From Anaerolineales bacterium (GTDB taxonomy: Bacteria > Chloroflexota > Anaerolineae > Anaerolineales > UBA4823): 64,000 nucleotides of DNA. A program made the translations under genes and the position numbers. The notes beneath the pieces were generated by a model. The model saw only the letters and a list, made by a program, of their open reading frames with translations. It was not told the origin of the DNA and made no database searches. Below, piece after piece: positions 1 through 8,906 of this stretch (positions are counted from its first letter, which is position 1; each line of letters begins with the position of its first letter). Where the stretch lies: positions 62,001-126,000 of the forward strand of contig JAFGJM010000004.1 of the NCBI GenBank assembly GCA_016929095.1. Direction: 5' to 3'.

Positions 1-1799
1 CCGCCCGGGTTCGAGGCGCCGAATAAAACTTCGGCTATAGCAGCCGCTCCTTCTTCCCCGGGTAACCAGGCTTCTAATATCGCGGGAGTAGTTCCGTGCA
101 GCCAGGGGATCGCCAGAGGTCTGCCGTTTATTAAGACCAATACAACAGGTTTGCCGACCTCAATAATTGCTTTGCACAACTCTTCCTGGATTCCTGGTAA
201 ATTTAATTCGGCACGATCACGGAACTCCCCACAGGTGCACTCAGGTATCATGCCCGATTTATCACCCATGACTAATATAACGGCGTCAGCCTGGCGGGTG
301 ATTTCGATGGCTTCTGCGAAACCGGATCGATCCGGTTCTCTTATAGGGCATCCGTGAGCATACAAGATTTGTGTTTGTTGACCAATATATGCCTGGATAC
401 CCTCTAATACCGATAATATTTTGATGGAATTATCGGCTACATAATCCTTGTCCACTCCACTAACGAAGGCGGAACCAGTCATTGGTACCAGGGTTATGGC
501 TTCAAATATCGAAGCGTAGCTATAATCTCCAAGGAGATGGCGCGGCTCATTCGCATTGGGGCCAATCACTGCGAGAGTTTTTACTTCTTTGAGAGGTAAC
601 AATCCATCATTTTTGAGTAATACGATACTTTGGCGGGCTATTTCCCTGGCCAGCCTACGCTGTTTGGGAGTCTCGAAGTGATCTTGAACAGTGCCTTTAT
701 CAACATAAGGGTTATCAAAAAGTCCCAATTTGAACTTGGTTTGTAATATCCTGCTAACGACTGCATCGATCTCTTCAATCGAAATTTCGCCTGCTTCCAA
801 GGCTTTGTGTAAGGGGGCTCCATAGCAGATGCGTGTTGGCAACTCCATATCGATACCCGCTTTGAGCGCTATGGTCGCTGCTTTGCTTTCTTCAGGAGTC
901 ATGCGATGGAAGAAGTTAATCATGGAAATGGCATGGTAATCGGAGACTAAAAGACCGTCAAAACCCAGTGTGTGGCGTAACAACTCGGTAAGATATTTGC
1001 GGGAAGCAGCCACAACGTCACCGTCCAATTCCGGGTAAGCATTCATCATTGATCTCAATCCCGCGTTTTTGATTGCTGCCTGGAATGGCATCAGGTAGAT
1101 TTCCCAAAGTGAACGAGGTCCTATTTGAACGGGTGCGCAATTCAAACCGCCCAGGGAAATACTATGACCGACAAAATGTTTGGCTGTCGCCATCAATCCC
1201 TGCTGTAAACTTTCTCCTTGTAAACCACGGATAAAAGCTATGCCAAACTGACTGACCAATAATGGATCTTCGCCGAATGTCTCTTCGGTTCTTCCCCAAC
1301 GCGGATCAACGGCGATATCTAAAACCGGACTCAGACCCTGTCGTGCGCCAACGGCCAGCATCTGGCTGCGAATTTCGGTGGACATTTGCTCCACGAGGGA
1401 GGGATTCCAGGTGCTGGCTACGCCAATCATTTGAGGGTAGCATGTGCCTCCCAGACCCATGTAACCTGAGCAACACTCTTCATGCAAAATTGCCGGTATA
1501 CCCAAACGGGTATGATTTATTAAAAATTGCTGAATCTCATTGCCTGCTTGCGCAACCCCTGATGGCGAAAGCGTGCTTGATCCACCTACGCGTGATATCT
1601 GCCCGATGCCATCTTTCAACAATTCCTGCATCTTTTGAGGGGATGGTTTTTGGTTTTCTTGTAATTCATTAAACCAGAAGGAAGATAATTGAGCTATTTT
1701 TTCCTCAATCGTCATTTTGCTGAGTAAATCTTCTGCACGGATGGAAATCGATAAAGCCGGATTGAGATATTTCGACCCAGACATCATTTGATTAGTCAC
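1..1799 (-). CDS. Family 3 glycoside hydrolase (beta-glucosidase/xylosidase type), C-terminus cut by window edge
   Basis: About 599 residues are visible; the gene runs off the left edge. Translating the minus strand gives the GH3 barrel motifs: 'DPRWGRTEET' near residue 165, 'KHFVGH' near 207 and 'LLVSDYHA', whose Asp287 sits at the family's nucleophile position. The second alpha/beta domain begins around 'SIVLLKNDGLLPL'. GH3 enzymes remove terminal beta-linked sugars. No signal peptide is seen, so it probably acts in the cytoplasm on imported oligosaccharides. GTG at 1799 is preferred because AAAGGAG lies 8 nt upstream; an in-frame ATG 12 bases inside is an alternative. It is the last visible gene of an operon with an ABC importer. 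Sugar specificity cannot be read from sequence alone. Confidence 0.9.
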   Translation of the reverse strand, partial: MTNQMMSGSKYLNPALSISIRAEDLLSKMTIEEKIAQLSSFWFNELQENQKPSPQKMQELLKDGIGQISRVGGSSTLSPSGVAQAGNEIQQFLINHTRLGIPAILHEECCSGYMGLGGTCYPQMIGVASTWNPSLVEQMSTEIRSQMLAVGARQGLSPVLDIAVDPRWGRTEETFGEDPLLVSQFGIAFIRGLQGESLQQGLMATAKHFVGHSISLGGLNCAPVQIGPRSLWEIYLMPFQAAIKNAGLRSMMNAYPELDGDVVAASRKYLTELLRHTLGFDGLLVSDYHAISMINFFHRMTPEESKAATIALKAGIDMELPTRICYGAPLHKALEAGEISIEEIDAVVSRILQTKFKLGLFDNPYVDKGTVQDHFETPKQRRLAREIARQSIVLLKNDGLLPLKEVKTLAVIGPNANEPRHLLGDYSYASIFEAITLVPMTGSAFVSGVDKDYVADNSIKILSVLEGIQAYIGQQTQILYAHGCPIREPDRSGFAEAIEITRQADAVILVMGDKSGMIPECTCGEFRDRAELNLPGIQEELCKAIIEVGKPVVLVLINGRPLAIPWLHGTTPAILEAWLPGEEGAAAIAEVLFGASNPG

Positions 1800-1816
1800 G
1801 TATATAGCTCCTTTAG

Positions 1817-2674
1817 TTAACCTTTAAGTGCGCCGGCAATAAGCCCCGAAACGATTTGCCGCTCAGCGAATGTGTAGAAAATGATGGTAGGGATAGCAGA
1901 TAACGTTAAAAATGCGGCTACCAGCGCTAAATCCTGACCATATTGACTTTGAAATTGCATCGTACCCAAAGGCAGGGTCCATAGGGTATCGCTGTCCAAT
2001 ACCACCAGCGGAACGAGTAAATCATTCCAACTGGTAATCATAGTTAATGCTGCTATGGCTGCCAGTGAAGGACGCGCTAATGGGAGTAAGATGCGCCAGA
2101 AAAACCCGGCAATGGTACAGCCGTCGATTAAAGCAGCATCCTGGAGTTCGACGGGGATTGCTGCGAAAAATCCGCGTAAGATCAGGATATTGCTGGATAA
2201 TAAAAAGGCGACCTGGATGAGAACAACCCCTGTGAGGTGGTTGGTTAGATCCATATGCCGAAGCACAAGATATACCGGTAAAATCGCAATATTTATAGGA
2301 AACATTAAACCTAACGTGAAAAGATTGAACATCAATCCTTTTCCACGAAATTCCGTTCTTGCGAACACAAAAGCCGCCAGGCTGCAAAAGACTACCACAC
2401 ACCCTGTCGTTGCAAACATTACGATCAGGCTGTTGAGCATCATTCGCCAAAATGAAGGTTGGTGAATTATTTTGTCGAGGTTATCCCAGTTTGGCGGAAA
2501 GGGGATTGTGTATGGGCGCGTCATGAATTCACCACGTGTTTTCAAAGCGCCGAAAACGATCATCACAATAGGCACTATTACAATCAATACAAAAAACGAT
2601 AGGATTAAATATTGAAATATCCTCGGCAATTTTCTTTGCAGCGCATTCTTGGAGGGAGTAATAATGGTTGTCAT
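1817..2674 (-). CDS. Sugar ABC transporter permease, MalG/CUT1 type
   Basis: A 285-residue inner-membrane permease with about six hydrophobic segments, starting with one at residues 22-44. It carries the EAA loop that docks to the ATPase ('DAALIDGCTIAGFF' near residue 180). It pairs with the permease encoded just upstream and the lipoprotein before that. The next gene, a GH3 glycosidase, starts 17 bases after its stop, so co-transcription and import of an oligosaccharide or glycoside are likely. No ATPase gene is present in this operon; CUT1 systems of this kind often share an MsiK-like ATPase encoded elsewhere, which is an inference here. Confidence 0.9.
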   Translation of the reverse strand: MTTIITPSKNALQRKLPRIFQYLILSFFVLIVIVPIVMIVFGALKTRGEFMTRPYTIPFPPNWDNLDKIIHQPSFWRMMLNSLIVMFATTGCVVVFCSLAAFVFARTEFRGKGLMFNLFTLGLMFPINIAILPVYLVLRHMDLTNHLTGVVLIQVAFLLSSNILILRGFFAAIPVELQDAALIDGCTIAGFFWRILLPLARPSLAAIAALTMITSWNDLLVPLVVLDSDTLWTLPLGTMQFQSQYGQDLALVAAFLTLSAIPTIIFYTFAERQIVSGLIAGALKG

Positions 2675-2687
2675 GATTGAAACCTTT

Positions 2688-3635
2688 CTAAATGCCGCCC
2701 AGGTAATCTTGTTGAGGGGTTAACCGCTGATATACTAAAGAAAATGCCAGGCAAATGAGGAACATCACAATTGCCACAGCCGAGCCATATCCAAGATAGA
2801 AGCGTACAAAACCGAACCGGTACATGTATGTAGACATTACCTCACTCGCATTTACCGGACCGCCATGAGTCATTATCCACACCAGGATGAATTGCTGTAA
2901 TGACCCCAGAACAGACATGTACACAGATGTACGAATGGTGCTGCTAAGCAATGGGATGGTAATATTGAAAAGAAGTTGATATCGATTTGCGCCATCTATT
3001 CGGGCAGCTTCTTCGACATCGAGGGGGATGTTTTGCAACCCCGTGATATATAACAACATATGAAATCCGAAGTATTTCCATGAAAGCACAACAAAAACAC
3101 AAAGTAATACGGTTCTTGTATCCGCTAACCAGGGGAATGGTTCAACGCCCGGGATAAGAATTAATAACGCATTGATAAATCCACGATCCGGGTCAGGATT
3201 AAAAAGCCCCAACCACATGATGGCTGTAATGACTTCTGAAAAAACATAAGGCATGAAAAATATCGATCGAAAGAAGGCTCGCCCAGGTAAATTGCGCCCC
3301 ACTAGGATTGCCAATCCCAGGGAGAGGGGCAGTTGTAGAAGTAACGAGAGAAAAACGATGATCAGGTTGTTTTTTACGGCGATGAGGAAAACACGATCCG
3401 TCAAAATGCGTTTATAGTTATCCAGAGCAATGAAATCGACTGCCGGACCTAACCCTTTCCAATTGAAAAAACTGTAATACACAGAATGAAATATGGGATA
3501 AACAACAAAAACAAGAAATATGACTGTTGATGGAAGCAGGAATAAAAAAATGATCAGTTTGTCTTGAAGACCTCGGGAGGAACGTACTTCTTGACGGCTT
3601 GGTAGAATGGTTTCACCGGGCGAAGCTTCATACAT
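2688..3635 (-). CDS. Sugar ABC transporter permease, MalF/UgpA type
   Basis: First permease of the importer, about 315 residues, with a typical MalF/UgpA-like N-terminal segment ('FLLPSTVIFLVFVVYP') and the EAA loop 'EEAARIDGANRYQLLF' in the C-terminal half. An upstream in-frame start at 3704 exists, but ATG at 3635 is preferred: an AAGG-type site lies about 10 bases before it, and the longer form would run through a stem-loop (3666-3700). It forms the membrane channel with the downstream MalG-type partner. Substrate is probably a small glucoside or xyloside judging by the GH3 neighbour; that part is inference. Confidence 0.88.
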   Translation of the reverse strand: MYEASPGETILPSRQEVRSSRGLQDKLIIFLFLLPSTVIFLVFVVYPIFHSVYYSFFNWKGLGPAVDFIALDNYKRILTDRVFLIAVKNNLIIVFLSLLLQLPLSLGLAILVGRNLPGRAFFRSIFFMPYVFSEVITAIMWLGLFNPDPDRGFINALLILIPGVEPFPWLADTRTVLLCVFVVLSWKYFGFHMLLYITGLQNIPLDVEEAARIDGANRYQLLFNITIPLLSSTIRTSVYMSVLGSLQQFILVWIMTHGGPVNASEVMSTYMYRFGFVRFYLGYGSAVAIVMFLICLAFSLVYQRLTPQQDYLGGI

Positions 3636-3665
3636 AAGTGCTTTTCCTTTTCTCCTTGTAAAAAG

Positions 3666-3700
3666 TGCGGAGATCGAGAAAAACGATCTCAATCCCCGCA
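3666..3700 (-). terminator. Stem-loop between binding-protein gene and permease genes
   Basis: On the minus strand TGCGG and AGATCG pair with CGATCT and CCGCA around a T-rich loop, with a small bulge, followed by CTTTTT. It lies 20 bases after the stop of the binding-protein gene and ends before the preferred start of the first permease. Partial termination, or 3'-end protection of the binding-protein message, would give more binding protein than permease. Similar stem-loops occur at the same place in three other importer operons of this window. Confidence 0.6.
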
Positions 3701-3720
3701 CCATTATGCAACAGTGAAGC

Positions 3721-5112
3721 TTACTTTAATTCCATCTGAGCTGATTCTTCGATCATCGCTGCGCATTCTTCAGGCGTTAGTGTGCCGGCGAAAACTCCTT
3801 GAACGGCATCATTAACGACCCCGCCGACTGCCGGCGGCATTGCCTGGTCGTAATAAAGCTGGAAGTATTTGGCTGCTGCGGCGCCTTGTTGCACAAGCAC
3901 CAGCATCGGATCGGTCAGGCCGACTTCGGCGCCTTTAACCACCGGCACCGATAAACCGATTTCAGCCTGGGCAATTTGTGATTCCACACTGCTGATATAT
4001 TTGAGGAAATCAACCGCTTCAGGTTCTGCATCCTTACCGACGACGAAACCATTACCGCCGCCGAGTGCATCCGCCGGATCGCCTGCGCCGCCCTCAACAG
4101 CCGGGAAGGGGAACCAACCGAGTTTATCACCCAACCCCTGTTTATCAACGCTGGCGTCCTTAAAAGCGCCTGGCGCCCATTGTCCCATCAAATCCATGGC
4201 GGCTTTTTCGCTGGCCATCACAACCTGCTCATCTGGCCAGGTAGCGCCCAGGAATCCTTCCTGGAAAGGATCTAAGGCAACCAATTCCTGAAGCTTCACA
4301 CCGGCTTCTACAAAGGGCTCATCGGTGAAGGCGCCTTTACGACTGTATGCGGCGTCGAATGCTGCCTGTCCGCCAATCCGCACGGCGAGATATTCCCAAT
4401 AGAATGCGCCAGGCCATTTATCACCCTCGCCTAAAGCGATCGGGGTAATGCCTGCCGCTTTAAGGGTTTGAATGTCTTCTAAGAATTCGCTCCACGTGGT
4501 TGGCGGCGCTTCAATACCTGCCTGGGCAAACAAATCTTTGTTATACCAGAACCCAACCGCGCCCATATCCCGTGGCACACCGTAGTATTTTCCTTCGAAG
4601 CTAAACACACCCAGCGCGCCAGGGGAGAAGGTGTCTTTCCAGCCATCTTTCTCCAGGTCGGCGGTTATATCTTTAAGTAACCCGGCTATAGCATATTCAT
4701 TCATACCGCCACCACCCCAACTTTGGAAAATGTCGGGTGGATTTCCGGATTGCATCATCGTCGTGATTTTAGTTTTAAAGGCTTCATTTTCGAGAACGGT
4801 AATTTCTACCGTGACGTTTGGATGGGCTGCCATATATTCATCTGCCATACCCTGCCAGAGTGCTTTTTGATCATCTGCAACCTGGATATGCCACCAGGTG
4901 ACGGTAACTTGCGGCTGTTCTTCGACAGTGGGCTCGACTTCAGCCTCGGCGGCAGTGGGTTCAGCGGGGGGTTCGGTCGGAGCAGGTTGAGTGGGTTCTG
5001 CTTCTACGACAGCCTCTTCCGTTGGAACAGTCGTTGCCGGAGTCGCACACCCACTCAAAGCAAATACGGCAATTAGGATAATACTCAATAAAGTGAATAT
5101 CTTGTGGGTCAT
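3721..5112 (-). CDS. Extracellular sugar-binding lipoprotein (family 1 solute-binding protein)
   Basis: A 463-residue lipoprotein that captures the sugar outside the cell for the two downstream permeases. The N-terminus has a lipoprotein signal with lipobox 'LSGC' (Cys22), then a Thr/Pro/Glu-rich linker to about residue 68, then the mature domain beginning 'QVTVTWWHIQVADDQ', typical of CUT1 binding proteins. A strong ribosome site (AAAGGAG) lies just before the ATG. It follows lacI and precedes the permeases. The linker style is common in Chloroflexota lipoproteins. The ligand is unknown; beta-glucosides or xylosides are suggested by the GH3 gene in the operon. Confidence 0.92.
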   Translation of the reverse strand: MTHKIFTLLSIILIAVFALSGCATPATTVPTEEAVVEAEPTQPAPTEPPAEPTAAEAEVEPTVEEQPQVTVTWWHIQVADDQKALWQGMADEYMAAHPNVTVEITVLENEAFKTKITTMMQSGNPPDIFQSWGGGGMNEYAIAGLLKDITADLEKDGWKDTFSPGALGVFSFEGKYYGVPRDMGAVGFWYNKDLFAQAGIEAPPTTWSEFLEDIQTLKAAGITPIALGEGDKWPGAFYWEYLAVRIGGQAAFDAAYSRKGAFTDEPFVEAGVKLQELVALDPFQEGFLGATWPDEQVVMASEKAAMDLMGQWAPGAFKDASVDKQGLGDKLGWFPFPAVEGGAGDPADALGGGNGFVVGKDAEPEAVDFLKYISSVESQIAQAEIGLSVPVVKGAEVGLTDPMLVLVQQGAAAAKYFQLYYDQAMPPAVGGVVNDAVQGVFAGTLTPEECAAMIEESAQMELK

Positions 5113-5240
5113 TTTCTTCTCCTTTGAGAAATAAATAGATCGTAAAACATTTTTTTGAAATCAAAGAATGTGGATTATTGGCGTATAATTTGGGTGTGTG
5201 GATGCTCCTTTCTTAGGTCAGGACCTCACACATTTCAAGC

Positions 5241-5273
5241 AGGGCTGGACGACTTTGACGGTTAGCCAGCCCT
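5241..5273 (-). terminator. Stem-loop at the end of the lacI gene
   Basis: AGGGCTGG (5241-5248) and CCAGCCCT (5266-5273) form a perfect 8-bp stem that includes the TAA stop of lacI. No T-run follows, so it may be a weak or Rho-assisted terminator, or a structure that limits read-through from lacI into the importer genes. Confidence 0.5.
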
Positions 5274-6302
5274 GTCTCTTGGGGATGAGGTTGAACTGCG
5301 AACAATCAATTCAGTAGGTAACTCAATTCGGTTTGATTCTTTTTCATTCTTCTTTAGAATGTTGATCAACATCTGGGCAGCCACACGCCCCATTTGTTCG
5401 AGTGGCTGTTGCACGGTAGTAATTGGGGGGTAGACCATTGCTGATTGCGGAATATTATCGAACCCTACCACTGAAATATCATCGGGGATACGCTGCCCTC
5501 GATTGCGGACGGCATCCAAGACCCCCATCGCCATCACATCATTGGAAGCAAAAATGGCGGTTGGCGGGTTTTCCAGGTCGAGCAATGCGCATGCCCCGGC
5601 ATACCCATCTGGCTGAAAAAAATCTCCTTCATACACCAATTCAGGCTTGTCGGGAATATGATGAGTGCGAAGCGCTGAGCGATACCCTTTGAGACGATCT
5701 TCCGAACAGCCAAGATCCATTGACCCGGTAATAAATCCTATGCGTTCATGTCCGAGTTGGATGAGGTATTCTGTTGCCGTATAAGCGCCCTGCCAGTTCG
5801 TGGCGCCTACAGCAGGACAATTTTCAGCTGTCCCTTGATGATCGATGAGTACGAATGGAAATTTTCGGAGGGTGAGTGTTTCGATGTAATCGACGGGGTT
5901 GCGGGGTAAGACTAGCAGCAGACCATCCACCATACCATGAGCGAGATTGGCTACATAGTTTGCTTCCTTTGCTGCGGTGCGATGAGTGGTGTAGAGGATG
6001 AGGTCTAAATCCGACCAGCTTAATTCGGTATCGATGCCGCGGATGATTTCACCAATATATGCCGTTCCCAAATCGGGGACCAGCAAGCCGATCGTATTTG
6101 ATTTTCCCCCAGCCAGGCTACGCGCCTGGCGATTGGCCACGAACCCCAGGCGCTGCATGGTTTTCAGGACTCGTTGACGGGTTTCAGGTTTTACATGGAC
6201 ATCATTGTTTATGACACGTGAAACGGTAGCAAAAGATACGCCCGCTTCGGCGGCTACCTCGAAAATTGTAACTTTAGCGGAAGTTTTTGGGGTCGTTTTC
6301 AT
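5262..6302 (-). CDS. LacI-family transcriptional regulator of the GH3/importer operon
   Basis: 346 residues. The N-terminal helix-turn-helix is clear ('TIFEVAAEAGVSFATVSRVI', residues 12-31), with the hinge-helix region near residue 60 ('RQARSLAG') and a periplasmic-binding-protein-like effector domain from 'TIGLLVPDLGTAYIGEI' onward, ending with the usual 'TTVQQPLEQMGRVAAQML' segment. It should bind the paired palindromes upstream of its own gene and release them when a sugar binds. The ATG at 6302 abuts an operator, and no good ribosome site is visible, which is unusual. It heads the operon that continues into the binding protein and permeases. Confidence 0.92.
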   Translation of the reverse strand: MKTTPKTSAKVTIFEVAAEAGVSFATVSRVINNDVHVKPETRQRVLKTMQRLGFVANRQARSLAGGKSNTIGLLVPDLGTAYIGEIIRGIDTELSWSDLDLILYTTHRTAAKEANYVANLAHGMVDGLLLVLPRNPVDYIETLTLRKFPFVLIDHQGTAENCPAVGATNWQGAYTATEYLIQLGHERIGFITGSMDLGCSEDRLKGYRSALRTHHIPDKPELVYEGDFFQPDGYAGACALLDLENPPTAIFASNDVMAMGVLDAVRNRGQRIPDDISVVGFDNIPQSAMVYPPITTVQQPLEQMGRVAAQMLINILKKNEKESNRIELPTELIVRSSTSSPRDRAG

Positions 6303-6315
6303 GAAAGCGCTTGCA
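6302..6315. promoter_or_regulatory. LacI-type operator overlapping the lacI start codon
   Basis: TGAAAGCGCTTGCA is a near-perfect palindrome with a central CG, matching the TGNAAGCGCTTNCA pattern of many LacI-family operators. It touches the ATG of lacI, so a bound repressor could block elongation or initiation there. Its centre is 157 bp from a second such site, close to 15 helical turns, which would suit looping. Confidence 0.72.
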
Positions 6316-6458
6316 TGATATTTGATAGATATTCAATAATTACCGAATATTCATACATATTATTGTTAAATAGAACTATTTATGACTTAATTTGGGCTGA
6401 AAAGCAACAACAAGGCTACGTCATTTCACCAGTTAGAAGATTCTTTCTAACTTTGCCG

Positions 6459-6472
6459 TGTAAGCGTTTACA
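6459..6472. promoter_or_regulatory. LacI-type operator just downstream of the lacI promoter
   Basis: TGTAAGCGTTTACA is palindromic around a central CG and lies immediately after the -10 box of the minus-strand promoter, so it should cover the transcription start. It has the same design as the site at 6302-6315, which suggests autoregulation by the same LacI protein. Confidence 0.75.
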
Positions 6473-6477
6473 TGAAA

Positions 6478-6506
6478 ATAATAGCATAAACACATGCGAG
6501 AGTCAA
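6478..6506 (-). promoter_or_regulatory. Sigma70-type promoter of the lacI-importer-GH3 operon
   Basis: Read on the minus strand, TTGACT (6506-6501) and TATTAT (6483-6478) are separated by exactly 17 bases. The box pair sits just after the end of the MttB-family gene and points toward lacI, leaving a leader of about 170 nt. Confidence 0.7.
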
Positions 6507-6516
6507 GGTTTTTTCT

Positions 6517-7965
6517 TTACAATTGATTTTCTCTCGCTTTTGCCTTTTCGATCACTTTCTCTATCACTTCCATGGTGTGTTTAGAAAGGGGAACAGGTTG
6601 ATGGGTTTTTAATATCCGGTCCAGTTTTTCCAATACAAGCTCATCACAAGTTCTATAGCCTCCCTTTTCCCACAAATTATACGCCGCGCGTTCCAGTACG
6701 GTAGGAATCCAAACCTCACGCCGATAGATTGACGCCGAACGCGGCTGGTTTAAAAATACACCCCCAGGTCCCACTTTTTGGATGAGATCGAACATGATAG
6801 ATTCGGTATTCACTGGAATGCCGCGCATGATGCGTTTGGTCATGCCAATGATCTCATCGACGAGTATCAGATAGGGCAAAGATCCGATATCGGCGCAATC
6901 TAAAAAGCCGACATCATGGACTAACGCCGCGCCGCTGAGCAAAGATAGTAATACTTGAATAGCAGCTTCAATCCCAGCCTGTGCATTTATCAATTTACTT
7001 TCCGAAGCGCCGGCTGTGCCCATAAATGGGATCCTTAAATACCTGGCTACATCAACCGCCGCGGCAGAGTGCAAACTCATTTCAGGTGAACCGTAGGCTG
7101 GGCGACCACTACGCAGGTCAACCATGGAGGGGACGCCGCCGATAACCATTGGCGCACCGGAATTGGCTGATTGCACCAGGGTTAATGCCGCCAGTGCGCT
7201 TGCCAGATGAATGACCAGGGCGCTGGCGCCCGTAAACGGAGATTCGACACCCACCGTAGGCCCACCCAGACAAATGATGGGGATGCCCTGCCTGGCTGCC
7301 CAGAGCATATTGGCAATGGGATCATGCGCCAGTTTCAAGGGGGATTCATAGGTGGTGAAAAAAAGGAAATTCGGTTGACTTATAAATGCATTTCTACCGC
7401 CGGCGACTGCTTCGGCGATTGCGTATATGTCCTGCAGCGTATCAAGGGTGTTTGCCCAGGCAATGACCGGTTTGGTGGTATTGGCTATGCTCTCGGCGAA
7501 CTCGTAAACCGGCGAAAGGATAGGGGTTACATCGTCAAATAGACTTAATCCCATGATGAAATCGATGTTTGGAAGCGCATCGCAAACTTTTGCGGTCAAA
7601 GCCGCATCGCCGCGACGGGCTTTTCTGCGCGCCCCGCTTTGGGGATCGATGAAATAGGTGCAGGTAGGTCCAGGCCCGAAGAGTACGTTGTTTATGGCAA
7701 TTTTTATTTCCCCCCGATCGTCGCGCTGACATACGGAAAATTCAGAGGGCACCGCATTAAGGGCACTTTTGACAATATTTCGGGGAATATACACAATCTC
7801 GTTTTGTTGCGCAGCGCCTGCAGCGGTAAGCATATCCCGGGCTTCTTCATGCTGGATCATGATACCTACTTTTTCGAGACACTCAAATGTCGCCTCGATT
7901 ATTCCACGGCACTGGTCTTCTGAGAGCACGCGAAATTGGGGGGATTGATCATTATTATTAATCAT
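6517..7965 (-). CDS. MttB-family (trimethylamine methyltransferase-like) protein 1, no pyrrolysine codon
   Basis: About 482 residues, full family length without an in-frame amber codon, so it is of the non-pyrrolysine type (COG5598), whose characterised members demethylate quaternary amines such as glycine betaine or proline betaine. These enzymes pass a methyl group from the substrate to a cobalt corrinoid protein; one is encoded just upstream. The family core is clear: 'NSGAPMVIGG', 'GTAGASESKLINAQAG' and 'LVHDVGFL' in the second half. The open frame extends to a TTG at 8007, and an ATG lies at 7995. I prefer ATG 7965 because the N-terminus then matches its paralogues and a weak GAG site precedes it. 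It is the last gene of the 12-gene run. Confidence 0.85.
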   Translation of the reverse strand: MINNNDQSPQFRVLSEDQCRGIIEATFECLEKVGIMIQHEEARDMLTAAGAAQQNEIVYIPRNIVKSALNAVPSEFSVCQRDDRGEIKIAINNVLFGPGPTCTYFIDPQSGARRKARRGDAALTAKVCDALPNIDFIMGLSLFDDVTPILSPVYEFAESIANTTKPVIAWANTLDTLQDIYAIAEAVAGGRNAFISQPNFLFFTTYESPLKLAHDPIANMLWAARQGIPIICLGGPTVGVESPFTGASALVIHLASALAALTLVQSANSGAPMVIGGVPSMVDLRSGRPAYGSPEMSLHSAAAVDVARYLRIPFMGTAGASESKLINAQAGIEAAIQVLLSLLSGAALVHDVGFLDCADIGSLPYLILVDEIIGMTKRIMRGIPVNTESIMFDLIQKVGPGGVFLNQPRSASIYRREVWIPTVLERAAYNLWEKGGYRTCDELVLEKLDRILKTHQPVPLSKHTMEVIEKVIEKAKARENQL

Positions 7966-8097
7966 CGTTAATTTCTCTTCATCGATTTTTGCCATGATGA
8001 TCAACAAAACGGTAAGTTGATCTTTAACCCTATCTTGGAAATGATTAGAAATCGAAGGATAAAAATAATCATAAATTGAAGAAATTACAACAGCTTT

Positions 8098-8142
8098 AGC
8101 CAGTGCGGAGGTCTTGGTGATTCATTTTCCTTCGCACCGGCT
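8098..8142 (-). other. Strong stem-loop between corrinoid-protein gene and MttB-family gene 1
   Basis: The bases at 8098-8111 pair almost completely with those at 8129-8142 (AGCCGGTGCGAAGG against CCTCCGCACTGGCT on the minus strand; 12 of 14 positions) around a 17-nt loop. No T-run follows, so it looks more like an mRNA-stabilising or processing structure than a terminator. It would allow a higher level of corrinoid protein than of the last methyltransferase. Confidence 0.55.
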
Positions 8143-8174
8143 TTATGGCTGAATCCCTTAACACGATCATTATT

Positions 8175-8810
8175 CTAATTCAGCAGAGATTTTGCCAGGC
8201 TGACAGCTCGGCTGGCGTCGGGCGCATAACCATCGGCGCCAATGGATTGCGCATATTTCTCGGTGACCGGCGCGCCGCCAATCATGATTTTCACTTTATT
8301 GCGTAGACCTGCCTCAACCAGCGCATCGATGGTCTCTTTCATGGTTGGCATGGTGGTCGTCAGTAAAGCAGACATACCCAGGATATCGGCATCTCCGTTA
8401 CGAACAGCCTCTATGAATTTTTCCGAGTTTACATCTGTACCCAAATCTCGAATCTCAAAACCAGCTCCTTCAAGCATCATAGCGACCAGGTTCTTGCCGA
8501 TGTCGTGCAGATCGCCTTTAACGGTGCCGAGCACAATCGTCCCTGCGGTTTTGATATCGGCTTTTATCAGAAGAGGTTTTAGAATGGCTAAACCGGTTTG
8601 CATTGTTTGCGCGGCTATCAGCATTTCAGGAACGAAGAAATCTCCACTTTCAAACCGTTGACCTACTTCATTCATTGCTGCGATAAGCCCATTATTTAAT
8701 ATGACGCTTGGTTCCATACCATCGGATAAAGCTTGATTAACATACCCTTGGATCTGGTCTATTTCACCATCGATGACACATTTTTGCATACCTGTCAGTA
8801 ATTGTTCCAT
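8175..8810 (-). CDS. Corrinoid (cobalamin-binding) methyl-carrier protein, MttC/MtgC type
   Basis: 211 residues with the two-part layout of methyltransferase corrinoid proteins: a four-helix cap domain (residues about 1-85, containing 'VGQRFESGDFFVPEMLIAA') and a Rossmann-like B12 domain with the lower-ligand signature 'GDLHDIGKN' near residue 100. The later 'GMSALLTTTMPTMKETI' and 'IMIGGAPVTEKYA' segments are also typical. It would accept methyl groups from the MttB-family enzymes of this cluster and hand them to a tetrahydrofolate methyltransferase, which is not encoded in the window. AAGGAG lies 8 nt before the ATG. It is the only corrinoid protein here for three MttB paralogues. Confidence 0.93.
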   Translation of the reverse strand: MEQLLTGMQKCVIDGEIDQIQGYVNQALSDGMEPSVILNNGLIAAMNEVGQRFESGDFFVPEMLIAAQTMQTGLAILKPLLIKADIKTAGTIVLGTVKGDLHDIGKNLVAMMLEGAGFEIRDLGTDVNSEKFIEAVRNGDADILGMSALLTTTMPTMKETIDALVEAGLRNKVKIMIGGAPVTEKYAQSIGADGYAPDASRAVSLAKSLLN

Positions 8811-8906
8811 GTTACAAACTCCTTGAGATTTGTTTTTGAGTGTAGTTATTAACGATGATTATTGAATTCATATATTCATCAAGTCTGATAATAAATAGTT
8901 AGTCTC

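Noticed and set aside
1262..1672. 136-residue plus-strand frame opposite the GH3 gene
   Set aside because: The minus strand gives continuous GH3 sequence here; the plus frame has no family features.
3869..4291. 140-residue plus-strand frame opposite the binding-protein gene
   Set aside because: Exactly antisense to a clear lipoprotein gene with good motifs; composition reflects the reverse complement of its codons.
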